Source: Balneolaceae bacterium (GTDB lineage: Bacteria; Bacteroidota; Rhodothermia; Balneolales; Balneolaceae). From it: a DNA stretch of 8,062 nt. The position numbers and the translations under genes were made by a program. The notes below the pieces were generated by a model. The model ran no database searches, was not told the DNA's origin, and was given only the letters and a program-made list of their open reading frames with translations. The stretch's first letter is position 1. Each line of letters opens with the position of its first letter. Where the stretch lies: NCBI GenBank assembly GCA_007117235.1, contig SKGY01000079.1, positions 1-8,062 on the forward strand, given 5' to 3'. This document shows positions 1-7,271 of the stretch, one piece after another.

Positions 1-328
1 AGTCGATATACCTGCTTCTAAACTGAAAAGAGCCATGGCAAAAATTCTTGTCGATAAAGGCTACATCAATAAGTTCATTGATATAGAAGATGGTAAGCAG
101 GGAATACTAAGACTATTTCTCAAGTATGACGCTTATGGCCATCCGGTTATCAAAGAAATTAAACGTATCTCAAAACCGGGACTACGTAAATATAGTGCTA
201 CAGATTCAATTCCAAGATCATACAATGGATTGGGAATAGTAATTATGTCTACTTCTCAGGGAGTGATGACAGATAAAGAAGCACGTAAACTAAAAGTTGG
301 CGGAGAAGTACTCTGCTCTGTTTACTAA
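1..328 (+). CDS. rpsH: 30S ribosomal protein S8 (uS8), 5'-partial
   Basis: S8 binds the central domain of 16S rRNA early in small-subunit assembly, and in E. coli it is the translational repressor of the spc operon. The reading frame is open from the window edge (first whole codon at 2-4). It reads V-D-I-P-A-S-K-L-K-R-A before the methionine at 35, which matches the conserved S8 stretch just after the N-terminal helix. The ATG at 35 is therefore an internal methionine, and roughly 20-25 N-terminal residues lie outside the window. The C-terminal part has the family signature around STSQGVMTDKEARK, followed by a GGEVLCSVY ending like that of E. coli S8. The TAA stop is followed by an 18-nt gap to rplF. 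Identification is firm; only the true start is unseen. Confidence 0.97.
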   Translation, partial: VDIPASKLKRAMAKILVDKGYINKFIDIEDGKQGILRLFLKYDAYGHPVIKEIKRISKPGLRKYSATDSIPRSYNGLGIVIMSTSQGVMTDKEARKLKVGGEVLCSVY

Positions 329-346
329 ACAAAAGTATTTAAAGTT

Positions 347-901
347 ATGTCACGTATAGGCAAGCAGCCAATACCTTTAACGAAAGAAGTTGATATTAGC
401 ATTGCAGCTGATAATGTAATCACCGTTAAAGGACAAAAAGGTACATCTTCACTGCGAATTCATCCTTTGATTTCAGTTGAAACAAATGAGAACGAGATTA
501 TTGTAAGCAGAGGTAATGAAACAAAAGAGGAGAAGTCATTACACGGATTATACCGATCTCTGATTAACAATATGGTCCTTGGTGTTTCCGAAGGTTACAA
601 AAAACAACTAGAAATTATTGGTGTAGGTTTCAGAGCTTCATTTTCAGGCAATGTATTAGAATTGAATCTCGGTTATTCACACCCAATCTTTTTTGTACCG
701 CCAGATGGCATCGAGATTGAAGTAGACACTAAAACCAAAAAGAATCCGATTTTAATTATATCAGGTATTGATAAAGAATTAGTCGGCCAGGTAGCTGCTA
801 AAATCAGATCACTTAGAAAACCTGAACCTTACAAAGGAAAAGGAATTCGATATCTGGATGAAAAAGTTAGAAGAAAAGCTGGTAAGTCAGCCGCTAAATA
901 A
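347..901 (+). CDS. rplF: 50S ribosomal protein L6 (uL6)
   Basis: L6 is a large-subunit protein that sits near the sarcin-ricin loop and the factor-binding site. The product is 184 residues, close to the usual 175-185. It opens with MSRIGKQPIP, the standard L6 start, and has the two repeated L6 domains (about 11-82 and 90-170). The diagnostic C-terminal signature PEPYKGKGIRY is at residues 159-169, followed by a basic tail (RRKAGKSAAK). The ATG at 347 is chosen because the protein begins exactly where family members do. No Shine-Dalgarno sequence is visible upstream; the start is preceded by AAAGTT. It lies 18 nt after rpsH and 18 nt before rplR, as expected in the spc operon. Confidence 0.98.
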   Translation: MSRIGKQPIPLTKEVDISIAADNVITVKGQKGTSSLRIHPLISVETNENEIIVSRGNETKEEKSLHGLYRSLINNMVLGVSEGYKKQLEIIGVGFRASFSGNVLELNLGYSHPIFFVPPDGIEIEVDTKTKKNPILIISGIDKELVGQVAAKIRSLRKPEPYKGKGIRYLDEKVRRKAGKSAAK

Positions 902-919
902 TTTTGAGATTCTAAGAAA

Positions 920-1288
920 ATGAGAAAGAACAGAATAAAAACAGAACGCCGGAATAAAATCCGCAGAAGAATACGATCAACTATTCGTGGTACTGCAGAA
1001 CGTCCACGCTTAAGTATCTTCAAAAGCAATAAGCATGTTTACTTGCAACTGATTAATGACCGTGAAAACGTGACGATATTTTCAGTTTCTACAAAAACTG
1101 CTGATCTGCAAAAAGATCTTAAAGGAAAAGCGGCAGTTGAATCAGCTGGTGTTATCGGAAAAGCTCTAGCAGAACAGGCAGTTGAACAAGGCATCACCAA
1201 AGTTGTATTCGACAGAAGTGGTTACAAATACCATGGAGTTGTTAAGTCTGCAGCAGACGGTGCCAGAGAAGGTGGATTAGACTTTTAA
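920..1288 (+). CDS. rplR: 50S ribosomal protein L18 (uL18)
   Basis: L18 binds 5S rRNA and, with L5, anchors the central protuberance of the large subunit. The product is 122 residues, normal for bacterial L18. Visible features are a strongly basic N-terminal arm (about residues 1-30, rich in Arg and Lys, ending ERPRLSIFKSNKH) and the conserved C-terminal stretch VVFDRSGYKYHGVVKSAADG at 95-114, ending REGGLDF. It follows rplF by 18 nt and precedes rpsE by 12 nt. The start at 920 is preceded by A-rich sequence (TAAGAAA) and has no Shine-Dalgarno core. The opposite-strand open frame over 829-1029 is a shadow of this gene and rplF. Confidence 0.98.
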   Translation: MRKNRIKTERRNKIRRRIRSTIRGTAERPRLSIFKSNKHVYLQLINDRENVTIFSVSTKTADLQKDLKGKAAVESAGVIGKALAEQAVEQGITKVVFDRSGYKYHGVVKSAADGAREGGLDF

Positions 1289-1300
1289 ATAAATTTTATT

Positions 1301-1825
1301 ATGCCAAAAATTAGAAGAAAACATAACATTCCTGCGGCCAACCTCAATCTTGAAGAGAAATTGGTGCACATTAACCGTGTATCAAAGGTTGTGAAAGGTG
1401 GACGAAGATTTAGTTTCAACGCCATTGTAGTAGTAGGAAACGGTGAAGGTGTTTGTGGACACGGATTAGGTAAGGCAAATGAAGTATCAGATGCTATTCA
1501 GAAAGGATTTGATAACGCTAAAAAGAACCTGATCAAAGTTCCGATTACCAGAACGGGTAGCATCCACCACCCAATAGTAGGAAAAGCAGGTGCAGGTAAA
1601 GTTTTATTACGACCGGCATCTGAAGGTACCGGTGTAATTGCAGGTGGCGCTGTGAAGGCTCTGCTTGATGTGACCGGTATTCATAACATTTTGTCAAAGT
1701 CTCAGGGATCATCTAATCCACACAACATGGTGAAGGCCGCTTTTGAGGCGCTCAGACAATTATCTGATCCTGTGGAAGTTGCACAGCGCAGAGGCGTTAG
1801 TGTCAGTAAAGTTTTTGAAGGCTAA
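1301..1825 (+). CDS. rpsE: 30S ribosomal protein S5 (uS5)
   Basis: S5 sits on the solvent side of the 30S subunit near the mRNA entry channel and contributes to decoding accuracy and helicase activity. The product is 174 residues. The N-terminal dsRBD-like S5 domain spans about 20-83 ([19 protein letters not shown], then [17 protein letters not shown]). The C-terminal domain spans about 90-165, with [18 protein letters not shown] and the [14 protein letters not shown] signature. The gap to rplR is 12 nt and AT-rich, with TTATG at the start and no Shine-Dalgarno motif. In most bacteria rpmD (L30) follows directly; here only 23 nt separate this stop from rplO. Confidence 0.98.
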   Translation: MPKIRRKHNIPAANLNLEEKLVHINRVSKVVKGGRRFSFNAIVVVGNGEGVCGHGLGKANEVSDAIQKGFDNAKKNLIKVPITRTGSIHHPIVGKAGAGKVLLRPASEGTGVIAGGAVKALLDVTGIHNILSKSQGSSNPHNMVKAAFEALRQLSDPVEVAQRRGVSVSKVFEG

Positions 1826-1848
1826 ATTATTTAGATAGAGATCCAATT

Positions 1849-2301
1849 ATGAAATTACACGAAATAAAAGCTCCCACTAAAAATAAAAAAACACGGAAAC
1901 GTGTTGGCAGAGGCCAGGGATCAGGATTAGGCGAACAGTCTGGAAGAGGCCACAATGGTCAGAAATCCAGAAGTGGTAGTAAAGTCAAAGCTTGGTTCGA
2001 AGGTGGACAAATGCCACTGCAAAGAAGGATTCCAAAGTTTGGTTTTAAAAATCCTTTCAGAGTTTCTTATCAGGCACTAAACGTGCAAAAATTATCTGAT
2101 TTTATTGAAGCAGGTGTGTTATCTAACACTGTTACCATTCAAAATTTGATCGATGCACGACTTATTGATAAGAATCAAAAAGTGAAATTACTCGCAAATG
2201 GTGAGATTGATAAGGAAGTGAAAATCGAAGTTCACGCTTGCAGTGATTCAGCAAAAGAAAAAATCGAAAAAGCAGGTGGTAGCGTAACTATCATTTCTTA
2301 A
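1849..2301 (+). CDS. rplO: 50S ribosomal protein L15 (uL15)
   Basis: L15 is a late-assembling large-subunit protein whose extended N-terminal arm threads through 23S rRNA. The product is 150 residues, the usual length. The Gly/Arg-rich arm is at about 19-43, the FEGGQMPLQRRIPKFGF block at 50-66, and the globular C-terminal domain at about 75-150 ends KAGGSVTIIS. Two arm positions differ from the common GKTSGRGHKGQ pattern: residues 29-30 are E-Q, and the usual Lys at 36 is Asn. The start at 1849 gives the standard MKLHEIKAP beginning. The upstream sequence has only a weak AGAG. secY follows after 33 nt, the longest gap between protein genes here. Confidence 0.98.
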   Translation: MKLHEIKAPTKNKKTRKRVGRGQGSGLGEQSGRGHNGQKSRSGSKVKAWFEGGQMPLQRRIPKFGFKNPFRVSYQALNVQKLSDFIEAGVLSNTVTIQNLIDARLIDKNQKVKLLANGEIDKEVKIEVHACSDSAKEKIEKAGGSVTIIS

Positions 2302-2334
2302 TTGAAACAGCAGATCCATAGTTGTCCATAACGA

Positions 2335-3642
2335 ATGAGTTTAATAGAAAACTTTAGAAACATCTTTAAAATTGAGGACCTCCGCGATCGTATACTATAC
2401 GTAGTAGGGGTTCTGATGGTTTACAGAATTGGTAGTTATGTTACTATGCCTGGCGTTGACGCTAGTATGTTAACAGCTGAAACAGGTGACGCATCAAGCC
2501 TCATGGGTCTTTTTGACATGTTTGTGGGTGGTGCATTTTCACGTGCCGGAGTATTCGCACTTGGAATTATGCCCTACATCACTGCTGCAATTATCATACA
2601 GTTGATGGGAGCTGCTGTTCCATACTTTCAAAAACTTCAAAGAGAAGGTGAAGAAGGAAGACGAAAAATCAATCGACTTACCCGTTACGGCACAGTTGGA
2701 ATAACAGCAGTTCAGGCTATCGGTTTTGCAATAAATCTGATGGCTACCTCACCAAATGCAATTGTTGTAAGTAACACTGCATTTATATTAACATCGATTA
2801 TTGTTCTTACAGCAGGTACTACATTTGTAATGTGGCTGGGTGAACGTATTACAGATAGGGGAATTGGTAATGGTATTTCAATCTTGATTATGATTGGTAT
2901 TATCGCGGTACTGCCGACCAATTTCATGAACGAAATTCAAACTACTGCGAATGCCATAATTGTGATTGTAGAGTTGGCCGGTTTGGCAATTGTAATCGCA
3001 TCATGTGTGCTTTTAACTCAGGGAACAAGAAAGATTCCTGTGCAGTACGCAAAGCGGGTTGTTGGACGAAAAGTTTACGGTGGTACAACACAATACCTAC
3101 CAATTCGTGTTAACGCAGCCGGTGTTATGCCAATTATTTTTGCTCAGTCAATCATGTTTATTCCGAGTACAATCGGAACATTCTTCCCTGAGAACGAAAC
3201 TGTTCAATGGATGACTGCCTGGTCAGCTGATTTCACGGGTGTTACGTATTCTGTTGTATTTTTCTTTATATGTGTGTTTTTCACATTCTTCTATACAGCA
3301 ATTGCTGTGAATCCAAAAGAGATGGCGGATACAATGAAGCGGCAGGGTGGATTTATTCCAGGCGTGAGACCTGGTAAGCAAACTGTGGAGTTTATTGATA
3401 ACATTCTTACGAAAATTACACTGCCTGGATCTATATTTCTTTCTTTCATAGCAATTCTACCTGCTATTGTTGCAAATATGGGAGTTACACCCGGGTTCGC
3501 ACTCTTTTATGGTGGAACGAGTTTGTTGATTATTGTTGGTGTAGCACTTGATACACTTCAGCAGATAGAAAGTCATCTGATGATGAGACACTATGATGGA
3601 TTCATGAAATCGGGCAAAATAAAAGGTAGAAGAAGAGCCTGA
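2335..3642 (+). CDS. secY: Protein translocase channel subunit SecY
   Basis: SecY forms the protein-conducting channel of the SecYEG translocon in the inner membrane, used with SecA for export and with ribosomes for membrane-protein insertion. The product is 435 residues, typical for the family. Ten hydrophobic segments can be placed at about 20-36, 72-92, 119-137, 148-168, 180-197, 205-228, 262-284, 303-325, 366-384 and 387-408. The plug region is near 58-70 (GLFDMFVGGAFSRAG), followed by the SecY signature FALGIMPYITAAIIIQL. Cytosolic loops that contact SecA and the ribosome lie at about 229-258 and 326-362 (NPKEMADTMKRQGGFIPGVRPG). The C-terminus is basic (KIKGRRRA). Its TGA stop overlaps the map start by one base. 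No adk gene follows, unlike the Bacillus arrangement. Confidence 0.99.
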   Translation: MSLIENFRNIFKIEDLRDRILYVVGVLMVYRIGSYVTMPGVDASMLTAETGDASSLMGLFDMFVGGAFSRAGVFALGIMPYITAAIIIQLMGAAVPYFQKLQREGEEGRRKINRLTRYGTVGITAVQAIGFAINLMATSPNAIVVSNTAFILTSIIVLTAGTTFVMWLGERITDRGIGNGISILIMIGIIAVLPTNFMNEIQTTANAIIVIVELAGLAIVIASCVLLTQGTRKIPVQYAKRVVGRKVYGGTTQYLPIRVNAAGVMPIIFAQSIMFIPSTIGTFFPENETVQWMTAWSADFTGVTYSVVFFFICVFFTFFYTAIAVNPKEMADTMKRQGGFIPGVRPGKQTVEFIDNILTKITLPGSIFLSFIAILPAIVANMGVTPGFALFYGGTSLLIIVGVALDTLQQIESHLMMRHYDGFMKSGKIKGRRRA

Positions 3643-4445
3643 TGATCTATCTGAAAAGTGAATCTGAAATTGAGAAAATGCGAAATGCAGCTCAATTGGT
3701 ATCCCGAACTTTAGCAGAAGTTGCTAAGGAGATAAAGCCGGGTATTGAAACAGGTTTGCTTGATGTTATTGCAGAAGATTACATCAAAAAAAATGACGCA
3801 CGCCCTGCATTTAAAGGGTATGGAGGAGGAAAGAATCCTTTTCCAGCAACATTATGTATTTCAGTAAATGAAGAAGTGGTTCATGGTATTCCAGGAAACA
3901 GAAAACTGAAAGAAGGCGATTTAGTTTCTGTTGATTGTGGAGTTGAAAAAGATGGCTACTTCGGAGATCACGCTTACACCTTTACAGTTGGTGAATGTAG
4001 TGATGAAAATAAAGAGCTTCTAAAAACTACTATAGAATCTCTTTATAAAGGAATTGATAAGGCAGTGCATGGTAATAAAATTGGTGACATAGGATCTGCG
4101 ATCCAGAATCATTGTGAAAAAAAAGGTTTTGGGGTTGTAAGAGATCTGGTTGGTCATGGAATTGGAAAAAGCATGCACGAAGATCCGTCTGTGCCAAATT
4201 TTGGCAGAGATGGAAAAGGTGAAAGATTGAGATCAGGTATGACATTAGCAATTGAGCCAATGATCACACTTGGAACTTGGAAAGTCAAAACACTTTCTGA
4301 CGGCTGGACAATTGTTACATCAGACGGATCGAATTCAGCACACTTTGAGCACGACATTGTAGTAAGAGAAGGTGAAGCTGAAATTCTCAGTACTTTTGAT
4401 TATATTACCGAGATCACAAAAAACGAAATTTTAGAAACGCACTAG
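3642..4445 (+). CDS. map: Methionine aminopeptidase, type I
   Basis: This cytosolic metalloenzyme removes the initiator methionine from new proteins when the second residue is small. The product is 267 residues, consistent with a type I enzyme without a zinc-finger extension. The metal ligands line up with the E. coli enzyme: D98 (SVDCG), D109 (FGDHA), H172 (GHGIG), E205 (AIEPM) and E236 (HFEHD). The substrate-contacting histidines are H81 (VVHGIP) and H179 (SMHEDP). The start overlaps the secY stop as TGATG, suggesting translational coupling by termination-reinitiation. infA follows after 6 nt. The secY-map-infA order without adk is what I recall for Bacteroidota-related genomes. All key residues are present, so activity is expected. 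Confidence 0.98.
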   Translation: MIYLKSESEIEKMRNAAQLVSRTLAEVAKEIKPGIETGLLDVIAEDYIKKNDARPAFKGYGGGKNPFPATLCISVNEEVVHGIPGNRKLKEGDLVSVDCGVEKDGYFGDHAYTFTVGECSDENKELLKTTIESLYKGIDKAVHGNKIGDIGSAIQNHCEKKGFGVVRDLVGHGIGKSMHEDPSVPNFGRDGKGERLRSGMTLAIEPMITLGTWKVKTLSDGWTIVTSDGSNSAHFEHDIVVREGEAEILSTFDYITEITKNEILETH

Positions 4446-4451
4446 CGCATT

Positions 4452-4670
4452 ATGGCTAAACAAGAGCCGATAAAGCAAGACGGTAAAATTTTAGAAGCAT
4501 TACCAAATGCTCAATTTAGAGTAGAATTGGATAATGGACATGAGATATTAGCTCATGTATCCGGTAAAATGAGAATGTTTTACATCAAAATTTTACCGGG
4601 AGATAGGGTGCAGATTGAAATGTCCCCTTATGACTTAACCAAAGGTAGAATAACATATCGATATAAGTAG
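4452..4670 (+). CDS. infA: Translation initiation factor IF-1
   Basis: IF-1 binds the A site of the 30S subunit during initiation, next to IF-2 and IF-3. The product is 72 residues, the standard length, and is a single S1-like OB-fold domain. Conserved blocks are [18 protein letters not shown] at about 15-32, [17 protein letters not shown] at about 35-51, and the C-terminal [14 protein letters not shown]. The start is preceded by GCGCATT, with no Shine-Dalgarno motif in the 6-nt gap after map, so translation may depend on ribosomes finishing map. rpmJ follows after 11 nt. Confidence 0.98.
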   Translation: MAKQEPIKQDGKILEALPNAQFRVELDNGHEILAHVSGKMRMFYIKILPGDRVQIEMSPYDLTKGRITYRYK

Positions 4671-4681
4671 AAGGTATTATT

Positions 4682-4798
4682 ATGAAAACAAAATCATCAG
4701 TTAAGAAAAGAAGTTCAGATGATAAGATAGTTCGTCGTAAAGGGCGTATCTATGTAATTAATAAAAAAAATCCGCGGCATAAGCAGCGTCAAGGTTAA
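4682..4798 (+). CDS. rpmJ: 50S ribosomal protein L36 (bL36), cysteine-free form
   Basis: L36 is the smallest large-subunit protein and buries itself among 23S rRNA helices. This 38-codon frame is short enough to be missed by length-filtered gene calling. It begins [10 protein letters not shown] and ends PRHKQRQG, the invariant L36 ending. The zinc-ligand cysteines of the C+ form (11, 14 and 27 in E. coli numbering) are Ser, Asp and Asn here; only His33 remains. This is therefore a zinc-independent C- protein. A weak GAAGG at 4670-4674 precedes the start, overlapping the end of infA. It lies between infA and rpsM, its classical place. Confidence 0.96.
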   Translation: MKTKSSVKKRSSDDKIVRRKGRIYVINKKNPRHKQRQG

Positions 4799-4814
4799 AA
4801 ATTAGGATTGTTTT

Positions 4815-5192
4815 ATGGCAAGAATTGCAGGTGTTGATTTACCAAAACAAAAACGAGGCATCATTGGACTTACCTATATTTTTGGAATAGGAAGAACTAC
4901 ATCCAAAGAGATATTGGATGATGCCGGTATTGATCCCAACATTAAAGTTGGTGATTGGAATGAAGATCAGGTAGCCGCTTTAAGAAAAGTAATCGACAAT
5001 GATTTAAAAGTCGAGGGTGCACTTAGAACTGAAATAAATGGTAACATCAGACGCCTGATTGAGACTGGTAGTTACAGAGGTGTCAGACACAGAAGAGGGT
5101 TGCCGGTTCGTGGACAGAGAACACAGACAAACGCTCGTACCAGAAAAGGTAAGAGACGTACTGTTGCCGGTAAGAAGAAAGTGACTAAATAA
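4815..5192 (+). CDS. rpsM: 30S ribosomal protein S13 (uS13)
   Basis: S13 sits in the head of the 30S subunit, contacts P-site tRNA through its C-terminal tail, and forms inter-subunit bridges. The product is 125 residues, normal length. It starts [10 protein letters not shown], has the helix-two-turn-helix region with [11 protein letters not shown] at about 24-34, and carries the signature [16 protein letters not shown] at 88-103, followed by [13 protein letters not shown] Shine-Dalgarno-like AGGA at 4804-4807 lies 7 nt before the start, one of the few in this window. The 16-nt gap after rpmJ is too short for the pseudoknot leader that S4 uses in E. coli to repress this operon. Confidence 0.98.
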   Translation: MARIAGVDLPKQKRGIIGLTYIFGIGRTTSKEILDDAGIDPNIKVGDWNEDQVAALRKVIDNDLKVEGALRTEINGNIRRLIETGSYRGVRHRRGLPVRGQRTQTNARTRKGKRRTVAGKKKVTK

Positions 5193-5211
5193 TTTATTAA
5201 GCAATAATACA

Positions 5212-5625
5212 ATGGCGAAAAAACAACGCAGAGCAGCAGCTGAAAAAGTTGCAAGAAAAAAGAAAAGAAAGCAGGTCGCTGATCAAAATGGAATGGCTTT
5301 TGTAAAGGCTACTTTCAATAATGTTTTGGTTAGTGTTACAGATGCAAACGGTAATGTATTGTCATGGTCTTCATCCGGTAAAGAAGGATTTAAGGGTTCA
5401 AGAAAAAATACTCCATATGCTGCGCAATTAAGTGCAGAGACAGCGGCAAAAGCTGCTTATGAAATGGGATTACGAAAAGTGACTGTGTATGTTAAAGGTC
5501 CGGGATCTGGAAGAGAAGCTGCTGTTCGTGCATTAGCTACGAGTGGACTTGAAGTTTCATCAATTATTGACAGAACTCCAATACCGCACAACGGATGCCG
5601 TCCTCCAAAAAGAAGAAGAGTATAA
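5212..5625 (+). CDS. rpsK: 30S ribosomal protein S11 (uS11)
   Basis: S11 lies on the platform of the 30S subunit near the E site and the Shine-Dalgarno/anti-Shine-Dalgarno helix. The product is 137 residues. A basic N-terminal extension (about 1-22, rich in Lys, Arg and Ala) is followed by the S11 core from [11 protein letters not shown] onward. The family signature [17 protein letters not shown] is near 92-107, and the ending is [15 protein letters not shown]. The Asn-Gly pair at 127-128 corresponds to the site converted to isoaspartate in E. coli S11. The 19-nt gap after rpsM has no Shine-Dalgarno sequence but contains a 12-nt AT-rich motif also found before rpsD. Confidence 0.98.
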   Translation: MAKKQRRAAAEKVARKKKRKQVADQNGMAFVKATFNNVLVSVTDANGNVLSWSSSGKEGFKGSRKNTPYAAQLSAETAAKAAYEMGLRKVTVYVKGPGSGREAAVRALATSGLEVSSIIDRTPIPHNGCRPPKRRRV

Positions 5626-5648
5626 ATTTAATTTATTAAGATAAGTAA

Positions 5649-6254
5649 ATGGCACGATATAGAGGTCCTAAACAGAAAATAGCACGACGATTCAAAGAGC
5701 CAATTTTTGGCCCAAGTACAGCTCTTGAAAGAAAACCATACGGCCCCGGTCAACACGGGAGAAGTCGATATACAAGAAAGTCTGAGTATGCAGTTCAGCT
5801 TGATGAAAAGCAGAAAGCAAAATATACATATGGATTACTTGAGAAGCAGTTTCGTAATCTATATAAGAGAGCAACCAGACAGGAAGGTGTTACAGGTGAG
5901 TTGTTTCTGCAGTTGTTAGAGTCAAGGCTAGATAATGTTGTATTTAGATTAGGTCTTGCCAGAACCAGAAGACAAGCACGACAGCTTGTATCACACAAGC
6001 ACATTGTTGTGAATGGTCAGGTAGTAAATATTCCATCTTACCAAGTTAAGCCTGGTGATATTATAACTGTAAGACCAAAATCAAGAGATCTCGAACTAAT
6101 CAATGAAGCTCTTGAAAGCTACTCAGTCAGTAAATATAAATGGCTTGAGACTGACAAAAAGTCAAAGTCTGGTAAGTTTTTGAACATGCCAGTAATGGAA
6201 GAAATTCCGGAAAACATCAATGTGCAGTTAATCATTGAGCTTTACTCTAAGTAA
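5649..6254 (+). CDS. rpsD: 30S ribosomal protein S4 (uS4), cysteine-free form
   Basis: S4 is a primary 16S rRNA binding protein that nucleates assembly of the 5' domain and lines the mRNA entry channel. The product is 201 residues, within the usual 200-210. The N-terminal part reads [15 protein letters not shown], then [12 protein letters not shown] at about 29-40. The S4 RNA-binding domain spans about 92-155 ([40 protein letters not shown]). There is no cysteine at all, so the N-terminal zinc site of some S4 proteins is absent. In E. coli S4 represses the alpha operon; no comparable leader is visible here. It lies 23 nt after rpsK and 26 nt before rpoA. Confidence 0.98.
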   Translation: MARYRGPKQKIARRFKEPIFGPSTALERKPYGPGQHGRSRYTRKSEYAVQLDEKQKAKYTYGLLEKQFRNLYKRATRQEGVTGELFLQLLESRLDNVVFRLGLARTRRQARQLVSHKHIVVNGQVVNIPSYQVKPGDIITVRPKSRDLELINEALESYSVSKYKWLETDKKSKSGKFLNMPVMEEIPENINVQLIIELYSK

Positions 6255-6280
6255 TAATAACAAGTTTTAAACATCCAGCT

Positions 6281-7258
6281 ATGAACAGCTACAGTTTACA
6301 GATGCCCGAGACTCTCGAGGTAGCCGAAGATTCAGATAATTTTGGAACATTTATACTACAACCTCTCGAAAGAGGATTTGGAGTTACAATTGGAAACTCA
6401 TTTAGAAGAGTTCTGCTTTCATCTTTACCTGGCCTCGCTATTACAGCAGTCAAAATTAATGGAGTTGATCATGAATACTCCAGCATCGAAGGTGTGAAGG
6501 AAGATGTATACGAAATTATACTAAACCTTAAACAAGTACGCTTCAAACAAGTCGAACAGAGTGGTGGGGTAGTAAACCTAACATTAAGCGGTCCGGGTAA
6601 TTTTACGGCTAAAGATATCGATGATGCCACGGCTGATTTCGATGTACTTAACAAAGATTTAGTAATTGCCACTCTCGCTGATGACGTTTCTCTTGAGATG
6701 GAACTTCGAGTAGGCAGAGGCCGCGGATATGTACCGGCCGAAGAGTTTGCATCTGAGTTCGAAGATGATGTACAACTTCTTCCTATTGATGCGATCTTTA
6801 CCCCAATTAAATCAGTACAATTTGAAGTTGAAAATGTACGTGTTGGGCAAAGAACCGATTACGAAAAACTTGTACTCAATGTAACTACTGATGGTTCTTT
6901 AAATGCTAAAGAAGCTCTTACTATTTCAGGTAAGATTTTAAAAGAGCATATTGAAAAGTTCATCACTGAAAAAATTGAAGAGCCATTTACTCAGGAAGAA
7001 GAAGAAGTAGATGCAGAGAAGCAGCGTGTTGCTAGTCTGCTTAAGACAAGTATTGAAGATTTGAATCTAAGTGTTAGAGCTTACAACTGTCTTAAGTCTG
7101 CAAACATTAACAACATTGCTGAATTGGTTTCCAGAGAAGAGCAAGATCTGTTGAAGTTTAGAAACTTTGGTAAAAAATCTCTCTCTGAGTTAATCGAAGT
7201 AATTGAAGAAAAGAATTTGGAATTCGGCATGGACGTTTCCAAATATTTGGATAAATAG
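6281..7258 (+). CDS. rpoA: DNA-directed RNA polymerase subunit alpha
   Basis: Alpha dimerises to form the assembly platform for beta and beta', and its C-terminal domain binds UP elements and activators. The product is 325 residues, the standard length. The N-terminal domain (about 1-232) contains [26 protein letters not shown]-type sequence around residues 29-51. An acidic linker (about 233-248, with a run of Glu) leads to the C-terminal domain at about 250-320. DNA-contacting residues known from E. coli are conserved: R266, N269 and C270 in SVRAYNC, then G297, K299 and S300 in [10 protein letters not shown]. A complete C-terminal domain fits the AT-rich UP-like element before the rRNA promoter downstream. 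The start at 6281 has no Shine-Dalgarno motif. The stop overlaps the AGAGGA preceding rplQ. Confidence 0.98.
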   Translation: [325 protein letters not shown]

Positions 7259-7271
7259 AGGATTATAGATT

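Noticed and set aside
35..37. ATG at 35 as the start of S8
   Set aside because: The frame continues upstream to the window edge with conserved S8 residues (VDIPASKLKRA), so this methionine is internal and the gene is cut by the window.
829..1029. Minus-strand open frame across the rplF/rplR junction
   Set aside because: It overlaps two certain genes on the opposite strand and encodes a low-complexity hydrophobic/basic product with no family resemblance.
2302..2334. Possible internal promoter before secY (TTGAAA at 2302-2307)
   Set aside because: No acceptable -10 element lies 16-18 bp downstream, and a start site there would fall almost on the secY start codon. The longer gap alone is not evidence of a promoter.
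3640..3644. secY-map TGATG overlap as an unusual gene fusion or frameshift
   Set aside because: Both proteins are complete with normal ends; one-base stop/start overlaps are a common form of translational coupling.
4799..4814. S4-binding regulatory pseudoknot before rpsM, as in the E. coli alpha operon
   Set aside because: The gap is only 16 nt and no E. coli-like fold is visible; any feedback target would have to overlap rpmJ or lie elsewhere.
5707..5919. Plus-strand 70-codon frame inside rpsD
   Set aside because: It is an out-of-frame shadow of rpsD; the S4 frame is fully conserved through this region.
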